From NCBI RefSeq assembly GCF_900106535.1, contig NZ_FNOH01000005.1:124001-188000 (forward strand): a stretch of 64,000 nt of DNA, given 5' to 3'. This DNA comes from Myxococcus xanthus (lineage in GTDB: Bacteria; Myxococcota; Myxococcia; Myxococcales; Myxococcaceae). The notes beneath the pieces were generated by a model. It worked only from the letters and a program-made list of their open reading frames with translations. It searched no databases and was not told where the DNA came from. Position numbers and translations under genes: made by a program. Positions 26,125-34,991 of this stretch are shown here, one piece after another (position 1 is the stretch's first letter; each line of letters opens with the position of its first letter).

Positions 26125-27708
26125 GTGGGCGTGCGCCCGTCGGAGAGGGGCGCCTTTCGTTCGCGGCTCGTGTGGTTGGTGTTGTTCCGCACGGTCGCCG
26201 CGAGCCTCTCGCTCGTCATCACCCTGGCGCGGCTTCTCCTTCATCCTTCCCAGGAGCTGAATCACGCGGACACCCTGTCGCTCGCGGTCATCATCATCGC
26301 GTACGTGTCAACGGTGGTGGTGGGGCTGCGGCTGCGCAAGGGGCAGGGGGGGCTCGGGGACGCCTGGGTGCAGGTCGTGGGCGACGTCGTCATCGCCACC
26401 GGCCTCGTGTACCTCAGCGGTGGCTCCGACTCGCCCCTGACGTTTCTCTACAGCCTGGCCGTCATCGGCGCGTCGGTCGTCCTGGACCGCCGAGGCGCGC
26501 TCTGGGCTGCTGCTGCGTCTGCCCTGTGTTTCGGGGCCTTGGTCATGGGCTCACAACTCCTGGACGGCGCGTCTGGTGGGTTGATGCCGCCCACGCGGGT
26601 GCTCTTCGTCCTGGGCAGCAACTCCCTGGCCCTGGGCCTCATCGCTGTGCTGTCGGGCTATCTCTCACGTCAGCTCTCCGCGACAGGTGGCGCCCTGTCT
26701 GCTCGCGAGGCGGACCTCCAGCGATTGGGGCGGCTTCAACAGCAGATTCTCTCCTCCATGCCGTCGGGGCTGGCGACGTGTGATGCGCAGCGCCGCGTGA
26801 CGTACGTCAATCCCGCCGGTTGCGGAATCCTCCAGGTCGACCCCACGCAGGTCGCTGGCGTCGAAGTCGAAGCGCTTCTTCCTGGCGTTTCAGTCCTGGC
26901 GCCTCGATCTCCTCGCAGTGAATTGGTGGTGGGAAAGGGCGCGAAGCGGCGCATCCTGGGGCTGTCGGTAACGCCACTGGAGGGTGAGCCCGGGGCTTTG
27001 CTCATGGTCTTCCAGGACCTCACCCAGCTCCGCCGGATGGAGGATGACCTGAAGAGGGCCGATCGGCTCGCCAGCCTGGGTGCACTCTCTGCGCAACTGG
27101 CGCACGAACTGCGCAACCCGCTGGCGTCCATGCGCGGCTCGGCGCAGTTGTTGGCGCAGGATGCACGGGATGACGTGGCCCAGAAGCTCACCAACATCTT
27201 GATGCGCGAGTCGGATCGTCTGGCACGGCTCGTCGAGGAGTTCCTGCGCTTTGCTCGTCCCCCGGTGCCCAGCTTGCGGAGGGTTCCACTTGCCTCGCTC
27301 GTGACGGAGACCATGGACATGCTCCGGGTGGATCCACTGGCACGTGACGTACGGGTCGAAGTCACCGCGCCCGAGCCTCTCCCGGTCTCGGTTGACCCGG
27401 ATCAGCTGCGGCAGGTGCTCATCAACCTCGTGCGCAACGGGTTTCTGGCCGCAGGCCCGCGCGGTGAGGTGAAGGTCGCGCTGACTCGGAGCGAGAATGA
27501 GGCGAGAATCCGCATCTGGGACTCGGGGGGGAGCATCACGGAGGAGATGATGGGGCACTTGTTCGAGCCGTTCTTCACCACACGCGATGGCGGCACGGGG
27601 CTGGGGTTGTCCACCGCGCACTCCATCATCCGGGCCCACGGAGGCTCCATCCGGGTGCGCTCGAACCGTGATGAGGGGACCGAGTTCGTGGTGGGGTTGC
27701 CGCTGTGA
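26125..27708 (+). CDS. pilS: Membrane histidine kinase PilS
   Basis: A 527-residue sensor kinase that controls pilA through PilR. The GTG at 26125 (or 26131) is the likely start; the frame is open further upstream inside pilC but that part is not protein-like. Residues about 15-205 contain six hydrophobic helices, the PilS-type membrane input. A PAS domain follows (about 230-330; ILSSMPSGLATCDAQRR), then HisKA with the phospho-acceptor His in LAHELRNPLASM (about residue 325) and a HATPase domain with GTGLGLSTAHSIIRAHGG. The pilR start overlaps the stop (GTGA), so the two are translationally coupled. Confidence 0.96.
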   Translation: MGVRPSERGAFRSRLVWLVLFRTVAASLSLVITLARLLLHPSQELNHADTLSLAVIIIAYVSTVVVGLRLRKGQGGLGDAWVQVVGDVVIATGLVYLSGGSDSPLTFLYSLAVIGASVVLDRRGALWAAAASALCFGALVMGSQLLDGASGGLMPPTRVLFVLGSNSLALGLIAVLSGYLSRQLSATGGALSAREADLQRLGRLQQQILSSMPSGLATCDAQRRVTYVNPAGCGILQVDPTQVAGVEVEALLPGVSVLAPRSPRSELVVGKGAKRRILGLSVTPLEGEPGALLMVFQDLTQLRRMEDDLKRADRLASLGALSAQLAHELRNPLASMRGSAQLLAQDARDDVAQKLTNILMRESDRLARLVEEFLRFARPPVPSLRRVPLASLVTETMDMLRVDPLARDVRVEVTAPEPLPVSVDPDQLRQVLINLVRNGFLAAGPRGEVKVALTRSENEARIRIWDSGGSITEEMMGHLFEPFFTTRDGGTGLGLSTAHSIIRAHGGSIRVRSNRDEGTEFVVGLPL

Positions 27709-29141
27709 CATCCGTACAGGGAGGAGACCTGGGGTCGCGCGGCCACATCCTCGTGGTCGATGACGAGCTGTCCATGCGTGAGTACCTCGAGCTGTTGCTT
27801 CAGCGGGAGGGGTACTCGGTGACGAGCGTGGCCAGTGTGAAGGCCGCATGTGATGTGCTGGCCCTGGACGGAGTGGACCTGGTCATCTCCGACTTGAAGC
27901 TGGGCACGGGCAGTGGCCTCGACGTCCTGCGGGCGGCCCGGGCCCGGTCGGCTTCTCCCGAGGTGGTGCTCATCACTGCCTATGGCACGCCCGCGGCAGC
28001 GGTCGAAGCGATGCGGGAAGGCGCTTACGACTACATCTGCAAGCCCTTCGACAACGAGGAGTTGCGGCTCCTGGTGCAGAAGGCGCTGGAGAAGCGAACG
28101 CTCCGTCAGGAGAACAGTGGTCTCAGGGCGCGGCTATTTCCTGGCCTGGATGGCGCGGTGGGTCAGAGCGAGCGCATGCAGGCGGTCTGGGCCTTGGTGG
28201 AGAAAGTCGCTTCCGGCCGCAGCACGGTGCTGGTGACGGGGGAGAGCGGGACGGGCAAGGAACTGGTGGCGCGGGCCATCCATATGCGCGGCACTCGAGC
28301 CGCGCGTCCCTTCCTGCCCTTCAACTGCGCGGCGTTGAACGAGGGGACGCTGGAGAGCGAGCTCTTTGGGCATGTGAAGGGGGCATTCACTGGCGCGACC
28401 ACCGACCGCTCTGGCCTCCTGGTGGCCGCAGGCGATGGCACCGTCATGTTGGACGAGGTCGGGGAGATGCCGCTCGCGACGCAGGTGAAGCTGCTTCGTG
28501 TGCTCCAGGAGCGGAAGGTGAAGCCGGTCGGCAGCGCCGCGGAGATTCCCTTCCAGGCGCGTGTCATCGCGGCAACGAACCGGCGGCTCGAAGCCGAAGT
28601 AAAGGCCGGACGCTTTCGTGAGGACCTCTTCTACCGGCTCAACGTCATCACGTTGGAGCTGCCTCCACTGCGCGAGCGTTCCGGCGACGTGTCGTTGCTG
28701 GCGAACTACTTCCTGTCCAGACTGTCGGAGGAGTTGGGGCGACCCGGTCTGCGTTTCTCCCCCGAGACACTGGGGCTATTGGAGCGCTATCCCTTCCCAG
28801 GCAACGTGCGGCAGCTGCAGAACATGGTGGAGCGGGCCGCGACCCTGTCGGATTCAGACCTCCTGGGGCCCTCCACGCTTCCACCCGCAGTGCGGGGCGA
28901 TACAGACCCCGCCGTGCGTCCCGTGGAGGGCAGTGAGCCAGGGCTGGTGGCGGGCTTCAACCTGGAGCGGCATCTCGACGACAGCGAGCGGCGCTATCTC
29001 GTCGCGGCGATGAAGCAGGCCGGGGGCGTGAAGACCCGTGCTGCGGAGTTGCTGGGCCTTTCGTTCCGTTCATTCCGCTACCGGTTGGCCAAGCATGGGC
29101 TGACGGATGACTTGGAGCCCGGGAGCGCTTCGGATGCGTAG
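27705..29141 (+). CDS. pilR: Sigma54-dependent response regulator PilR
   Basis: A 478-residue NtrC-family activator of pilA transcription. Receiver residues about 15-130 hold LVVDDELSM, the acceptor Asp in LVISDLKLG and Lys in ICKPFDN. The AAA+ domain (about 145-375) has Walker A GESGTGKEL, the sigma54 contact motif GAFTGA in KGAFTGATTDRSG and the switch DEVGEMPL. A Fis-type DNA-binding helix-turn-helix ends the protein (TRAAELLGLSFRSFRYRL). The GTG start overlaps the pilS stop by 4 bases. The target promoter lies just downstream. Confidence 0.97.
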   Translation: MTSVQGGDLGSRGHILVVDDELSMREYLELLLQREGYSVTSVASVKAACDVLALDGVDLVISDLKLGTGSGLDVLRAARARSASPEVVLITAYGTPAAAVEAMREGAYDYICKPFDNEELRLLVQKALEKRTLRQENSGLRARLFPGLDGAVGQSERMQAVWALVEKVASGRSTVLVTGESGTGKELVARAIHMRGTRAARPFLPFNCAALNEGTLESELFGHVKGAFTGATTDRSGLLVAAGDGTVMLDEVGEMPLATQVKLLRVLQERKVKPVGSAAEIPFQARVIAATNRRLEAEVKAGRFREDLFYRLNVITLELPPLRERSGDVSLLANYFLSRLSEELGRPGLRFSPETLGLLERYPFPGNVRQLQNMVERAATLSDSDLLGPSTLPPAVRGDTDPAVRPVEGSEPGLVAGFNLERHLDDSERRYLVAAMKQAGGVKTRAAELLGLSFRSFRYRLAKHGLTDDLEPGSASDA

Positions 29142-29258
29142 GCTGATCGACAGTTATCGTCAGCGTCACTGCCGAATTTTGTCAGCCCTGGACCCATCCT
29201 CGCCGAGGGGATTGTTCCAAGCCTTGAGAATTGGGGGGCTTGGAGTGCGCACCTGGGT

Positions 29259-29274
29259 TGGCATGCGTAGTGCT
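29259..29274 (+). promoter_or_regulatory. Sigma54 (-24/-12) promoter of pilA
   Basis: TGGCATGCGTAGTGCT has GG at 29260-29261 and GC at 29272-29273 with exactly ten bases between, the spacing of RpoN promoters. It lies 54 bases before the pilA ATG, predicting a leader of about 43 bases. The upstream stretch 29149-29184 has GACA and TGTCA half-sites that could bind PilR. This fits the known RpoN/PilR control of pilin. Confidence 0.88.
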
Positions 29275-29327
29275 AATCCCATCCGCGGGCGCAGTGCCCC
29301 CCGTTGCAACCTTCTCTGAGGACCCCC

Positions 29328-29990
29328 ATGCGCGTCTCGCGATTCAACCCCCGCAACCGTGGCTTCACGCTCATCGAGCTCATGATCGTGGTCGCCATCA
29401 TCGGCATCCTGGCCGCCATCGCCATCCCGAACTTCATCAAGTTCCAGGCCCGCTCGAAGCAGTCCGAGGCGAAGACGAACCTCAAGGCGCTGTACACCGC
29501 GCAGAAGTCGTTCTTCTCCGAGAAGGACCGTTACTCCGACTTCGCCAACGAAATCGGCTTCGCGCCGGAGCGCGGCAACCGTTACGGCTACCGTGTGTCC
29601 GCTGCGGCGGGCGATTGCGAGGTGCGCAATGCGGCTGACCTTCCGGTGCCTGCTGCCGGCGTTCCGTGCATCTCCAACGACTCGTTCCGCTTCGGTGCCA
29701 ACAGCGCCATCGACGATCCGACCCCGGTTGTCGCCCGCTTCGTGCCCCAGGGCGCTGCCGGGTGGAACACGACCCTCGGTGTGCAGCCGACCATCGCAGA
29801 CTGCCCCAACTGCAACTTCTTCGCTGGTGCGCGTGGCAACGCGGACAACGAGGCGACCTTCGATGACTGGGTGATCGCCGGTTTCGAGGGCTCTGGCCAG
29901 GTGGGTCCGTGCTCCGAGGCGGGTAACGTTGCCTCCGGTACCCCCTACAACACGCGCAACGACGTCGCCTGCGACGGCGCGGCCCAGTAA
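29328..29990 (+). CDS. pilA: Type IV major pilin PilA
   Basis: A 220-residue prepilin. The leader MRVSRFNPRNRG is cut by PilD before Phe, giving the classical mature N-terminus FTLIELMIVVAIIGILAAIA with Glu at position 5. The mature protein is about 208 residues, long for a type IVa pilin, with a variable globular head containing five cysteines (DCEV, VPCIS, DCPNC, GPCSE and VACDG contribute to disulfides). It polymerises into the pilus used for S-motility and as an exopolysaccharide sensor. A sigma54 promoter precedes it and three hairpins follow it. Confidence 0.98.
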   Translation: MRVSRFNPRNRGFTLIELMIVVAIIGILAAIAIPNFIKFQARSKQSEAKTNLKALYTAQKSFFSEKDRYSDFANEIGFAPERGNRYGYRVSAAAGDCEVRNAADLPVPAAGVPCISNDSFRFGANSAIDDPTPVVARFVPQGAAGWNTTLGVQPTIADCPNCNFFAGARGNADNEATFDDWVIAGFEGSGQVGPCSEAGNVASGTPYNTRNDVACDGAAQ

Positions 29991-29994
29991 CTCG

Positions 29995-30070
29995 CATTCC
30001 TTCAGTGGAATGAGCAGTGGAGGGTCCACTGTTCTTCGGGCCGCTCTCCCCCAGGAGGGCGGCCTTTCTC
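29995..30070 (+). terminator. Triple hairpin and terminator after pilA
   Basis: Three consecutive inverted repeats follow the pilA stop: CATTCC/GGAATG (29995-30012), CAGTGGA/TCCACTG with a 3-base loop (30015-30031, followed by TTCTT) and GGCCGCTCTCC/GGAGGGCGGCC (30039-30064, 11 bp with one G-U pair) followed by TTTCT. The last has the form of an intrinsic terminator and lies 30 bases before pilG. It probably ends the abundant pilin mRNA and allows limited readthrough. Confidence 0.82.
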
Positions 30071-30093
30071 AATTCTACAACCCCAGGGAACTC

Positions 30094-31005
30094 ATGCGGA
30101 GCGTCGTGCTGTGTCTGGCTGTTTGCGCCATCGCAGTGATGGCAGAGAAGCCGGCCAAGCCATTGCGGACGAAGGATGGGCCCATCCTCCCCCGGCGAGA
30201 GTTCCTCGAAATCGTGGGGGCGGCGCAGAAGCCGCTGTTGGCCGACTTCTACTGGCTCCAGTCCATCCAGCAGGTCGGCCGTGCGAACACGGACACGGAA
30301 TACCGGGACGTGTTCTTCTACGCGGATCTGGCGACGGACCTCGATCCCAAGTTCAGGTACGTCTACGAGTGGGGTGCCATCACCACCCCCGTCAACCTGG
30401 GGAGGGACGAATGGGCGAACACGGACCTGTCATCCCGGCTGCTAAGCAAGGGGCTGGTTGAGTTCCCGGACGACCGCCGGTTCCTGTTCCAACTGGCCTA
30501 CAACAAGATGACGTATGACAGGGACTACAAGACAGCTGCCGACCAGCTCATGAAGTTGTCGAAGTACCCTGAGACGCCCCCCTATCTGCTGCAACTCGCC
30601 ACGCGCCTCTATGCGCAGGCTGGCAGCATCGATATGGGGCTTCAACTGGCGCAGATGCTGCGTGACGGTGCGGAAGACGACGAGTCACGAGCCTTCTACG
30701 AACACCGCATCAAGGAACTACTTCGAGAGCGCTTGCTGACGCAGATCGACGAGGCTGTTGCGGCCTACCAGCGTGACCGGGGAGAACGCCCCAAGGCGGT
30801 CCCTGTCTTGGTGCGCGCGGGCTACTTGAGGGCCATGCCCATAGATCCGCTGGAGGGACAGTTCTTCATCGACAGGCAGGGGCGCGCGCGTTCCACCTCG
30901 GGAATCTACAGGTTGGAGATGTTCGACCAGAAGAAGAAGGATGAGCTGCGGGAAGACATCGCGGCGGGTGGCATTCAGTTCGACCTTCCGGAGGAGATGC
31001 CATGA
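30094..31005 (+). CDS. pilG: PilG, accessory protein of the PilGHI module
   Basis: A 303-residue protein encoded immediately before the ABC-type genes. The ATG at 30094 starts a hydrophobic signal or anchor (MRSVVLCLAVCAIAVMA), so the rest is exported. The body has TPR-like helical pairs (ADFYWLQSIQQVG, FLFQLAYNKMTYDRDYKTAADQL) and no catalytic motif. In M. xanthus pilG mutants lack surface pili. The stop overlaps the pilH start by 4 bases. How it acts with PilH and PilI is not evident from sequence. Confidence 0.9.
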   Translation: MRSVVLCLAVCAIAVMAEKPAKPLRTKDGPILPRREFLEIVGAAQKPLLADFYWLQSIQQVGRANTDTEYRDVFFYADLATDLDPKFRYVYEWGAITTPVNLGRDEWANTDLSSRLLSKGLVEFPDDRRFLFQLAYNKMTYDRDYKTAADQLMKLSKYPETPPYLLQLATRLYAQAGSIDMGLQLAQMLRDGAEDDESRAFYEHRIKELLRERLLTQIDEAVAAYQRDRGERPKAVPVLVRAGYLRAMPIDPLEGQFFIDRQGRARSTSGIYRLEMFDQKKKDELREDIAAGGIQFDLPEEMP

Positions 31006-31982
31006 CAGTCGCGGGCGCGTCGGATCCGAACCTGCCAGTTTCCATCCGGGGGTTGTCCAAGACGTACAAGGTGGGCTTCTTCCTCAACAAGCAGGTCAAG
31101 GCGCTCCAGGGACTGGACCTTGAGATTGCCCCAGGCCAGGTCTACGGACTGCTGGGGCCGAACGGGGCGGGCAAGTCCACGACCATCAAGATTCTCATGG
31201 GGCTGGTGCGGGCCTCGGAGGGGCAGGCCTTGCTCTTCGGAGAGCCACCAGATCGGCCGCATGTTCGGCGGCAAGTGGGCTTCCTGCCGGAGAACCCTTC
31301 GCTTTATGAGTATCTCACCGGGCGTGAGTTCGTGACGTTGGCTGGGCGCATCTTCGGCCTGAGCGGTCATGAGTTGGACCAGCGCGTAGAGCGGGTGCTC
31401 GGCGATGTCGGGATGGGGCGAGCGTCCGATTTGCAGATCCGCCGTTACTCCAAAGGCATGGTGCAACGTACGGCGCTGGCCCAGGCGCTCATCAGTGGAC
31501 CTCGCTTGCTCGTGCTGGATGAGCCCACCTCCGGTTTGGATCCGCTGGGGCGCCGACAGATGCGGGACTTGATCCTGGCCGAGCGCGCGAAGGGGACGAC
31601 CATCCTCTTCTGTACGCACATCATCTCGGATGTCGAATCGCTTTGTGACCGAGTGGTGGTGCTGGTGGGGGGGAGGAGGGTCCAGGAGGGCAGCGTTCAG
31701 GACTTGGTGTCCGCGAAGGCCCCATCGGTGGAGATGGTGGTGCACGGGCTGCCGCTGGAGGTGCTCCAGTCTCTGGGATTCAGCTATGAGCACGCGCAGC
31801 AATTGGACAGTCGCGTGCTGTTGCGGATCCCGGACGCTGATTCGCATGGGCTGCTGCAGACTGTCATCAGCAAGGGCGGGCGTGTCAGCCGGGTACAGCC
31901 CGCGCGCTTCTCCTTGGAGGACCTCTTCCTGGAAGCGATGAAGCAGGCAGGTGGGCAGACCGTGGGCGGGGAGATTCAGTAA
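31002..31982 (+). CDS. pilH: ABC transporter ATP-binding protein PilH
   Basis: A 326-residue ABC ATPase. Walker A GPNGAGKSTT is at about residues 51-60, the signature RRYSKGMVQR (LSGGQ equivalent) at about 147-156 and Walker B LLVLDEPTSGLDP at about 168-180, with the H-loop in LFCTHIISD. It pairs with the membrane protein PilI. The pilG stop overlaps its ATG, and its TAA stop overlaps the pilI ATG by one base, so the three are coupled. The substrate is unknown; loss blocks pilus formation in M. xanthus. Confidence 0.94.
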   Translation: MTVAGASDPNLPVSIRGLSKTYKVGFFLNKQVKALQGLDLEIAPGQVYGLLGPNGAGKSTTIKILMGLVRASEGQALLFGEPPDRPHVRRQVGFLPENPSLYEYLTGREFVTLAGRIFGLSGHELDQRVERVLGDVGMGRASDLQIRRYSKGMVQRTALAQALISGPRLLVLDEPTSGLDPLGRRQMRDLILAERAKGTTILFCTHIISDVESLCDRVVVLVGGRRVQEGSVQDLVSAKAPSVEMVVHGLPLEVLQSLGFSYEHAQQLDSRVLLRIPDADSHGLLQTVISKGGRVSRVQPARFSLEDLFLEAMKQAGGQTVGGEIQ

Positions 31983-32749
31983 TGGGGGCCTTCGCTGCCA
32001 TGGCGTGGAATGGGTTCCGCGAGGCGCGTCGCAACCGGGTGACGGTGCTGGTCGCCGCGTTCGCCCTGCTACTCCTCCTGGCCACGACGCTCGTCACGGA
32101 GGTCACGGTCAGCACCTTCGACAGGGTGGTGACGGACTTCGGTCTTGGGGTGATGAGCCTGCTGCTTGTCTTCCTCTCCGTCTACCTGTCGTCCGGGCTC
32201 ATCAGCCGGGAAATCGAGCGAAGGACCATCTTCTTGATGGTGTCCAAGCCGCTGTCGCGAACCCGGTTCTTGCTGGCCCGGCTCGCTGGCAACATGTTGA
32301 CTCTGGGCGTGTTGCTGGTCGCGATGACGCTGCTGTTCTGGGTGCAGCTCGCCCTTCACCGCTCACCCATCACCCAGCCGCAGCTGGCCGCGCTCGGAGG
32401 GCTCTACCTGGAGTTGTTCGTCCTCACCAGCGCCGGGTTCCTGATGTCCACTTTCGCCAGCCAGCTTGTCTCCGCGCTGGTGACAACGGGGTTGTACTTC
32501 GCGGGTCACCTCTGCTCGGACATCTACAACCTGGGGGCCGCGTCGAAGGTGGAGCTCATCCAATGGGTCAGCAAGGCCACCTACTACGCCCTGCCCAACC
32601 TGGAGCGACTGAACTTCCGGCCGCGCGCGACCTATGGCATCGAGGTGACGGCGGTGGAGCTGGGCTCGGCCACGCTCTACGCGCTGGGGTGGGGAGCACT
32701 TTTCTGCGTGCTGGCTGCGATTGTGTTCGAGCGGCGCGACTTCCGCTGA
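31982..32749 (+). CDS. pilI: ABC-2 type membrane protein PilI
   Basis: A 255-residue polytopic inner-membrane protein with about six hydrophobic helices (for example VTVLVAAFALLLLLATTLV at about 18-36 and VMSLLLVFLSVYLSSGLI at about 56-73). A cytoplasmic loop SREIERRTIFLMVSKPLSR is typical of ABC-2 permeases. It forms the membrane half of the PilH transporter. It starts at the stop of pilH and is followed by pilD after 23 bases. Confidence 0.92.
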   Translation: MGAFAAMAWNGFREARRNRVTVLVAAFALLLLLATTLVTEVTVSTFDRVVTDFGLGVMSLLLVFLSVYLSSGLISREIERRTIFLMVSKPLSRTRFLLARLAGNMLTLGVLLVAMTLLFWVQLALHRSPITQPQLAALGGLYLELFVLTSAGFLMSTFASQLVSALVTTGLYFAGHLCSDIYNLGAASKVELIQWVSKATYYALPNLERLNFRPRATYGIEVTAVELGSATLYALGWGALFCVLAAIVFERRDFR

Positions 32750-32772
32750 AGCTCGGGTAGGATGCGTCCCCT

Positions 32773-33780
32773 GTGACGCATTCTTCCCTGCCGGGATACT
32801 TCGGGCCCCTGTTCGCCGTGTTCCTGTTCGTGCTCGGCTTGTGCGTGGGCAGCTTTCTCAACGTCGTCATCGCGCGGGTTCCGCTGGACCAGAGCATCGT
32901 GCGACCACGCTCGCGATGCCCTCGGTGCGGGCACGTCCTGGCGTGGTACGAGAACATCCCGTTGCTGTCCTGGCTTGCGCTTCGGGCGCGCTGCCGGGGC
33001 TGCGGCGTGCCCATCTCCGTGCGTTACCCGTTGGTGGAACTCCTGACAGGGCTCCTGTTCTTCGCGTGCCTGCGCCGTTTTGGCTGGACGTACGAATTGG
33101 TGCCGGCGCTGGTGCTCGTATCCTTGCTGGTGCCGCTCGCCTTCATTGACCTGGACCATTGGATTCTGCCGCTGTCCATGACGGTGCCGGGAATGCTGGC
33201 GGGGATTGCCCTGGCGTTCCCCCTGGGGATGGACGCCTTCCGTGATGCGCTGATGGGTGCGGCAGTGGGCTTCCTGTCCTTCCGGATGATGGAGTACGTC
33301 GGATGGAAGGTGTTCCAGCGAGAGGCGCTGGGCGCGGGGGACAAGTACCTCGTTGCCATGCTCGGAGCCTTCCTGACGTGGCGCGCGCTGCTGGGCGTCC
33401 TGTTGTTCGCGTCCATGCAGGGGGCCGTGGTGGGCATCCTGATGCTTCTGGCGACAGGGCGCGCTGGACCTCGCACGGAGAACACCCAGGATGAGCCGGC
33501 GGGGGATGCGCCCCCGCTCACGATGACCTGGGAGTTCACGCAGCCGGGCCTCCCGCTCTGGAAGCGGTTGCTGTTGGTTCCGGTGTGCCTGCTGGTCCAG
33601 CCCATCCCTGATGCGCCCTTGGACGAAGAGGGTGAGGAAGAAGAATGGGTCCCGGAGCGCACCAGCATTCCCTTTGGACCTTGGCTGGCGCTCGCGGGGC
33701 TGGAGCTCCTCTTGCTGGGGCCGTGGCTTTCCCGGGTGCTGCCTGCGGATATCGCCATGATGTTGGGCGGCCTGCCATGA
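32773..33780 (+). CDS. pilD: Prepilin peptidase / N-methyltransferase PilD
   Basis: A 335-residue integral membrane aspartyl protease that cleaves prepilin before Phe and methylates the new N-terminus. The GTG start at 32773 gives VTHSSLPGYFGPL. The N-terminal methyltransferase region has the zinc tetracysteine motif CPRCGHV and CRGCG (about residues 49-78). Catalytic aspartates are in FIDLDHWILP (about 123-132) and in the GxGD motif ALGAGDKYL (about 188). An acidic cytoplasmic insertion (about 228-300, DEEGEEEEW) is longer than in many homologues. It sits between pilI and pilS2. Confidence 0.95.
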   Translation: MTHSSLPGYFGPLFAVFLFVLGLCVGSFLNVVIARVPLDQSIVRPRSRCPRCGHVLAWYENIPLLSWLALRARCRGCGVPISVRYPLVELLTGLLFFACLRRFGWTYELVPALVLVSLLVPLAFIDLDHWILPLSMTVPGMLAGIALAFPLGMDAFRDALMGAAVGFLSFRMMEYVGWKVFQREALGAGDKYLVAMLGAFLTWRALLGVLLFASMQGAVVGILMLLATGRAGPRTENTQDEPAGDAPPLTMTWEFTQPGLPLWKRLLLVPVCLLVQPIPDAPLDEEGEEEEWVPERTSIPFGPWLALAGLELLLLGPWLSRVLPADIAMMLGGLP

Positions 33781-33796
33781 GTGGGGCGGGGATGCG

Positions 33797-34918
33797 ATGA
33801 AGTGGCGGATCGCCAGCGTTGCGTTCCTGCTGGGGGCTCTGTCGTCGGGGCTCACCTGGTTGTCCGTACAACCGGTACTCCTCCGGCTGTTGGACGCGCT
33901 CCGCCGCTGGGTCCCCGAAGGAAGCGCGGAAGAAGCGACGCTGGCTCGTGTGCAAGGCCTCCTACCCTGGGTGTTGGGGCTCGACCTGGTCGCGTTGACG
34001 GTCCTCACCTACGTGGTGCTGGACCTGATGGTGGGACGCCCGCTGCGCCGCACCGAGGCGGTGGTCGAGCAGTTCGGTCGGTTGGACTGGGAGGCGCATC
34101 TGGTTCCGACCCAGGGAGGAACGCTGGTGTCTCGTATCCAGCGCGCCTTGCAGCGGATGGCGGAGGCGCTCCGCGAAGAACAGGCGCTCACTCGCGCGCA
34201 AATGGCGTCTTTGCGCGCGTCGCATGCCCAACTGGCTCGCACGCAGACAGAGTTGGTTGCTTCGGAGCGCATGGCCACAGTCGGACGGCTGGCCGCGGGC
34301 GTCGCCCACGAAGTAGGCAACCCGCTGGCGGGAATCCTTGGCTACGTGGCACTGGCGCGTGTCAAGGCGGACACGCCGGAACTGAAGGACTTCCTGGAGC
34401 GTATCGACCACGAAGTGCAGCGCATCGACCGCATCATCCGGGGCTTGCTTGACCTGGGACGCCCCGGTGTCACGTCGCTAGGGCCGGTAGAGGTAGGCCC
34501 GGTGGTAGAGACGTGTGTGCGCCTGGTTCGTGCCTCCCCTGAGTTGTCGGGCGTGACGGTGACGCTCGACCTGGAGCCTGGAGCGCTTGCACGCACGGAC
34601 GCAGGCCCGCTTTCGCAGATTGTCATCAACTTGCTGCTCAACGCCGCCCAGGCCATGGGGGGGCAGGGACGTGTGCGGGTTGCCACGCGGCAGGCGGCGG
34701 GTGAAGTTCGTTTGCTCGTGGAGGATGACGGGACGGGCATCCCCGAGGACGTCATGCCGCGCCTGTTCGAGCCCTTCTTCACGACCAAAGGACGTGAGGG
34801 GACGGGATTGGGACTGGCGGTGTCGCAGCGCCTGGCGCAGGTCATGGGCGGCAGGCTCGAGGCAGAGAACATCCCCAGTGGTGGAGCCCGTTTCACCGTG
34901 TGCTTGCCCGTACCCTGA
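33797..34918 (+). CDS. pilS2: Histidine kinase PilS2
   Basis: A 373-residue membrane kinase. Two hydrophobic helices lie at about residues 8-28 and 60-82, followed by a HAMP-like linker and coiled coil. The HisKA box has AAGVAHEVGNPLAGI (phospho-His about residue 173) and the HATPase domain has EDDGTGIPEDV and GTGLGLAVSQRLAQVMGG. It lacks the six-helix input of PilS and a PAS domain, so it senses something different. It is followed by pilR2 after 73 bases. It begins 16 bases after pilD. Confidence 0.93.
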   Translation: MKWRIASVAFLLGALSSGLTWLSVQPVLLRLLDALRRWVPEGSAEEATLARVQGLLPWVLGLDLVALTVLTYVVLDLMVGRPLRRTEAVVEQFGRLDWEAHLVPTQGGTLVSRIQRALQRMAEALREEQALTRAQMASLRASHAQLARTQTELVASERMATVGRLAAGVAHEVGNPLAGILGYVALARVKADTPELKDFLERIDHEVQRIDRIIRGLLDLGRPGVTSLGPVEVGPVVETCVRLVRASPELSGVTVTLDLEPGALARTDAGPLSQIVINLLLNAAQAMGGQGRVRVATRQAAGEVRLLVEDDGTGIPEDVMPRLFEPFFTTKGREGTGLGLAVSQRLAQVMGGRLEAENIPSGGARFTVCLPVP

Positions 34919-34991
34919 GGAAAATGCTTGCGTCTTCGGGACAGGAGCTATCGGCCCTGTCGCGGGTAGGCGATGATGCGCGGAGACGGCC

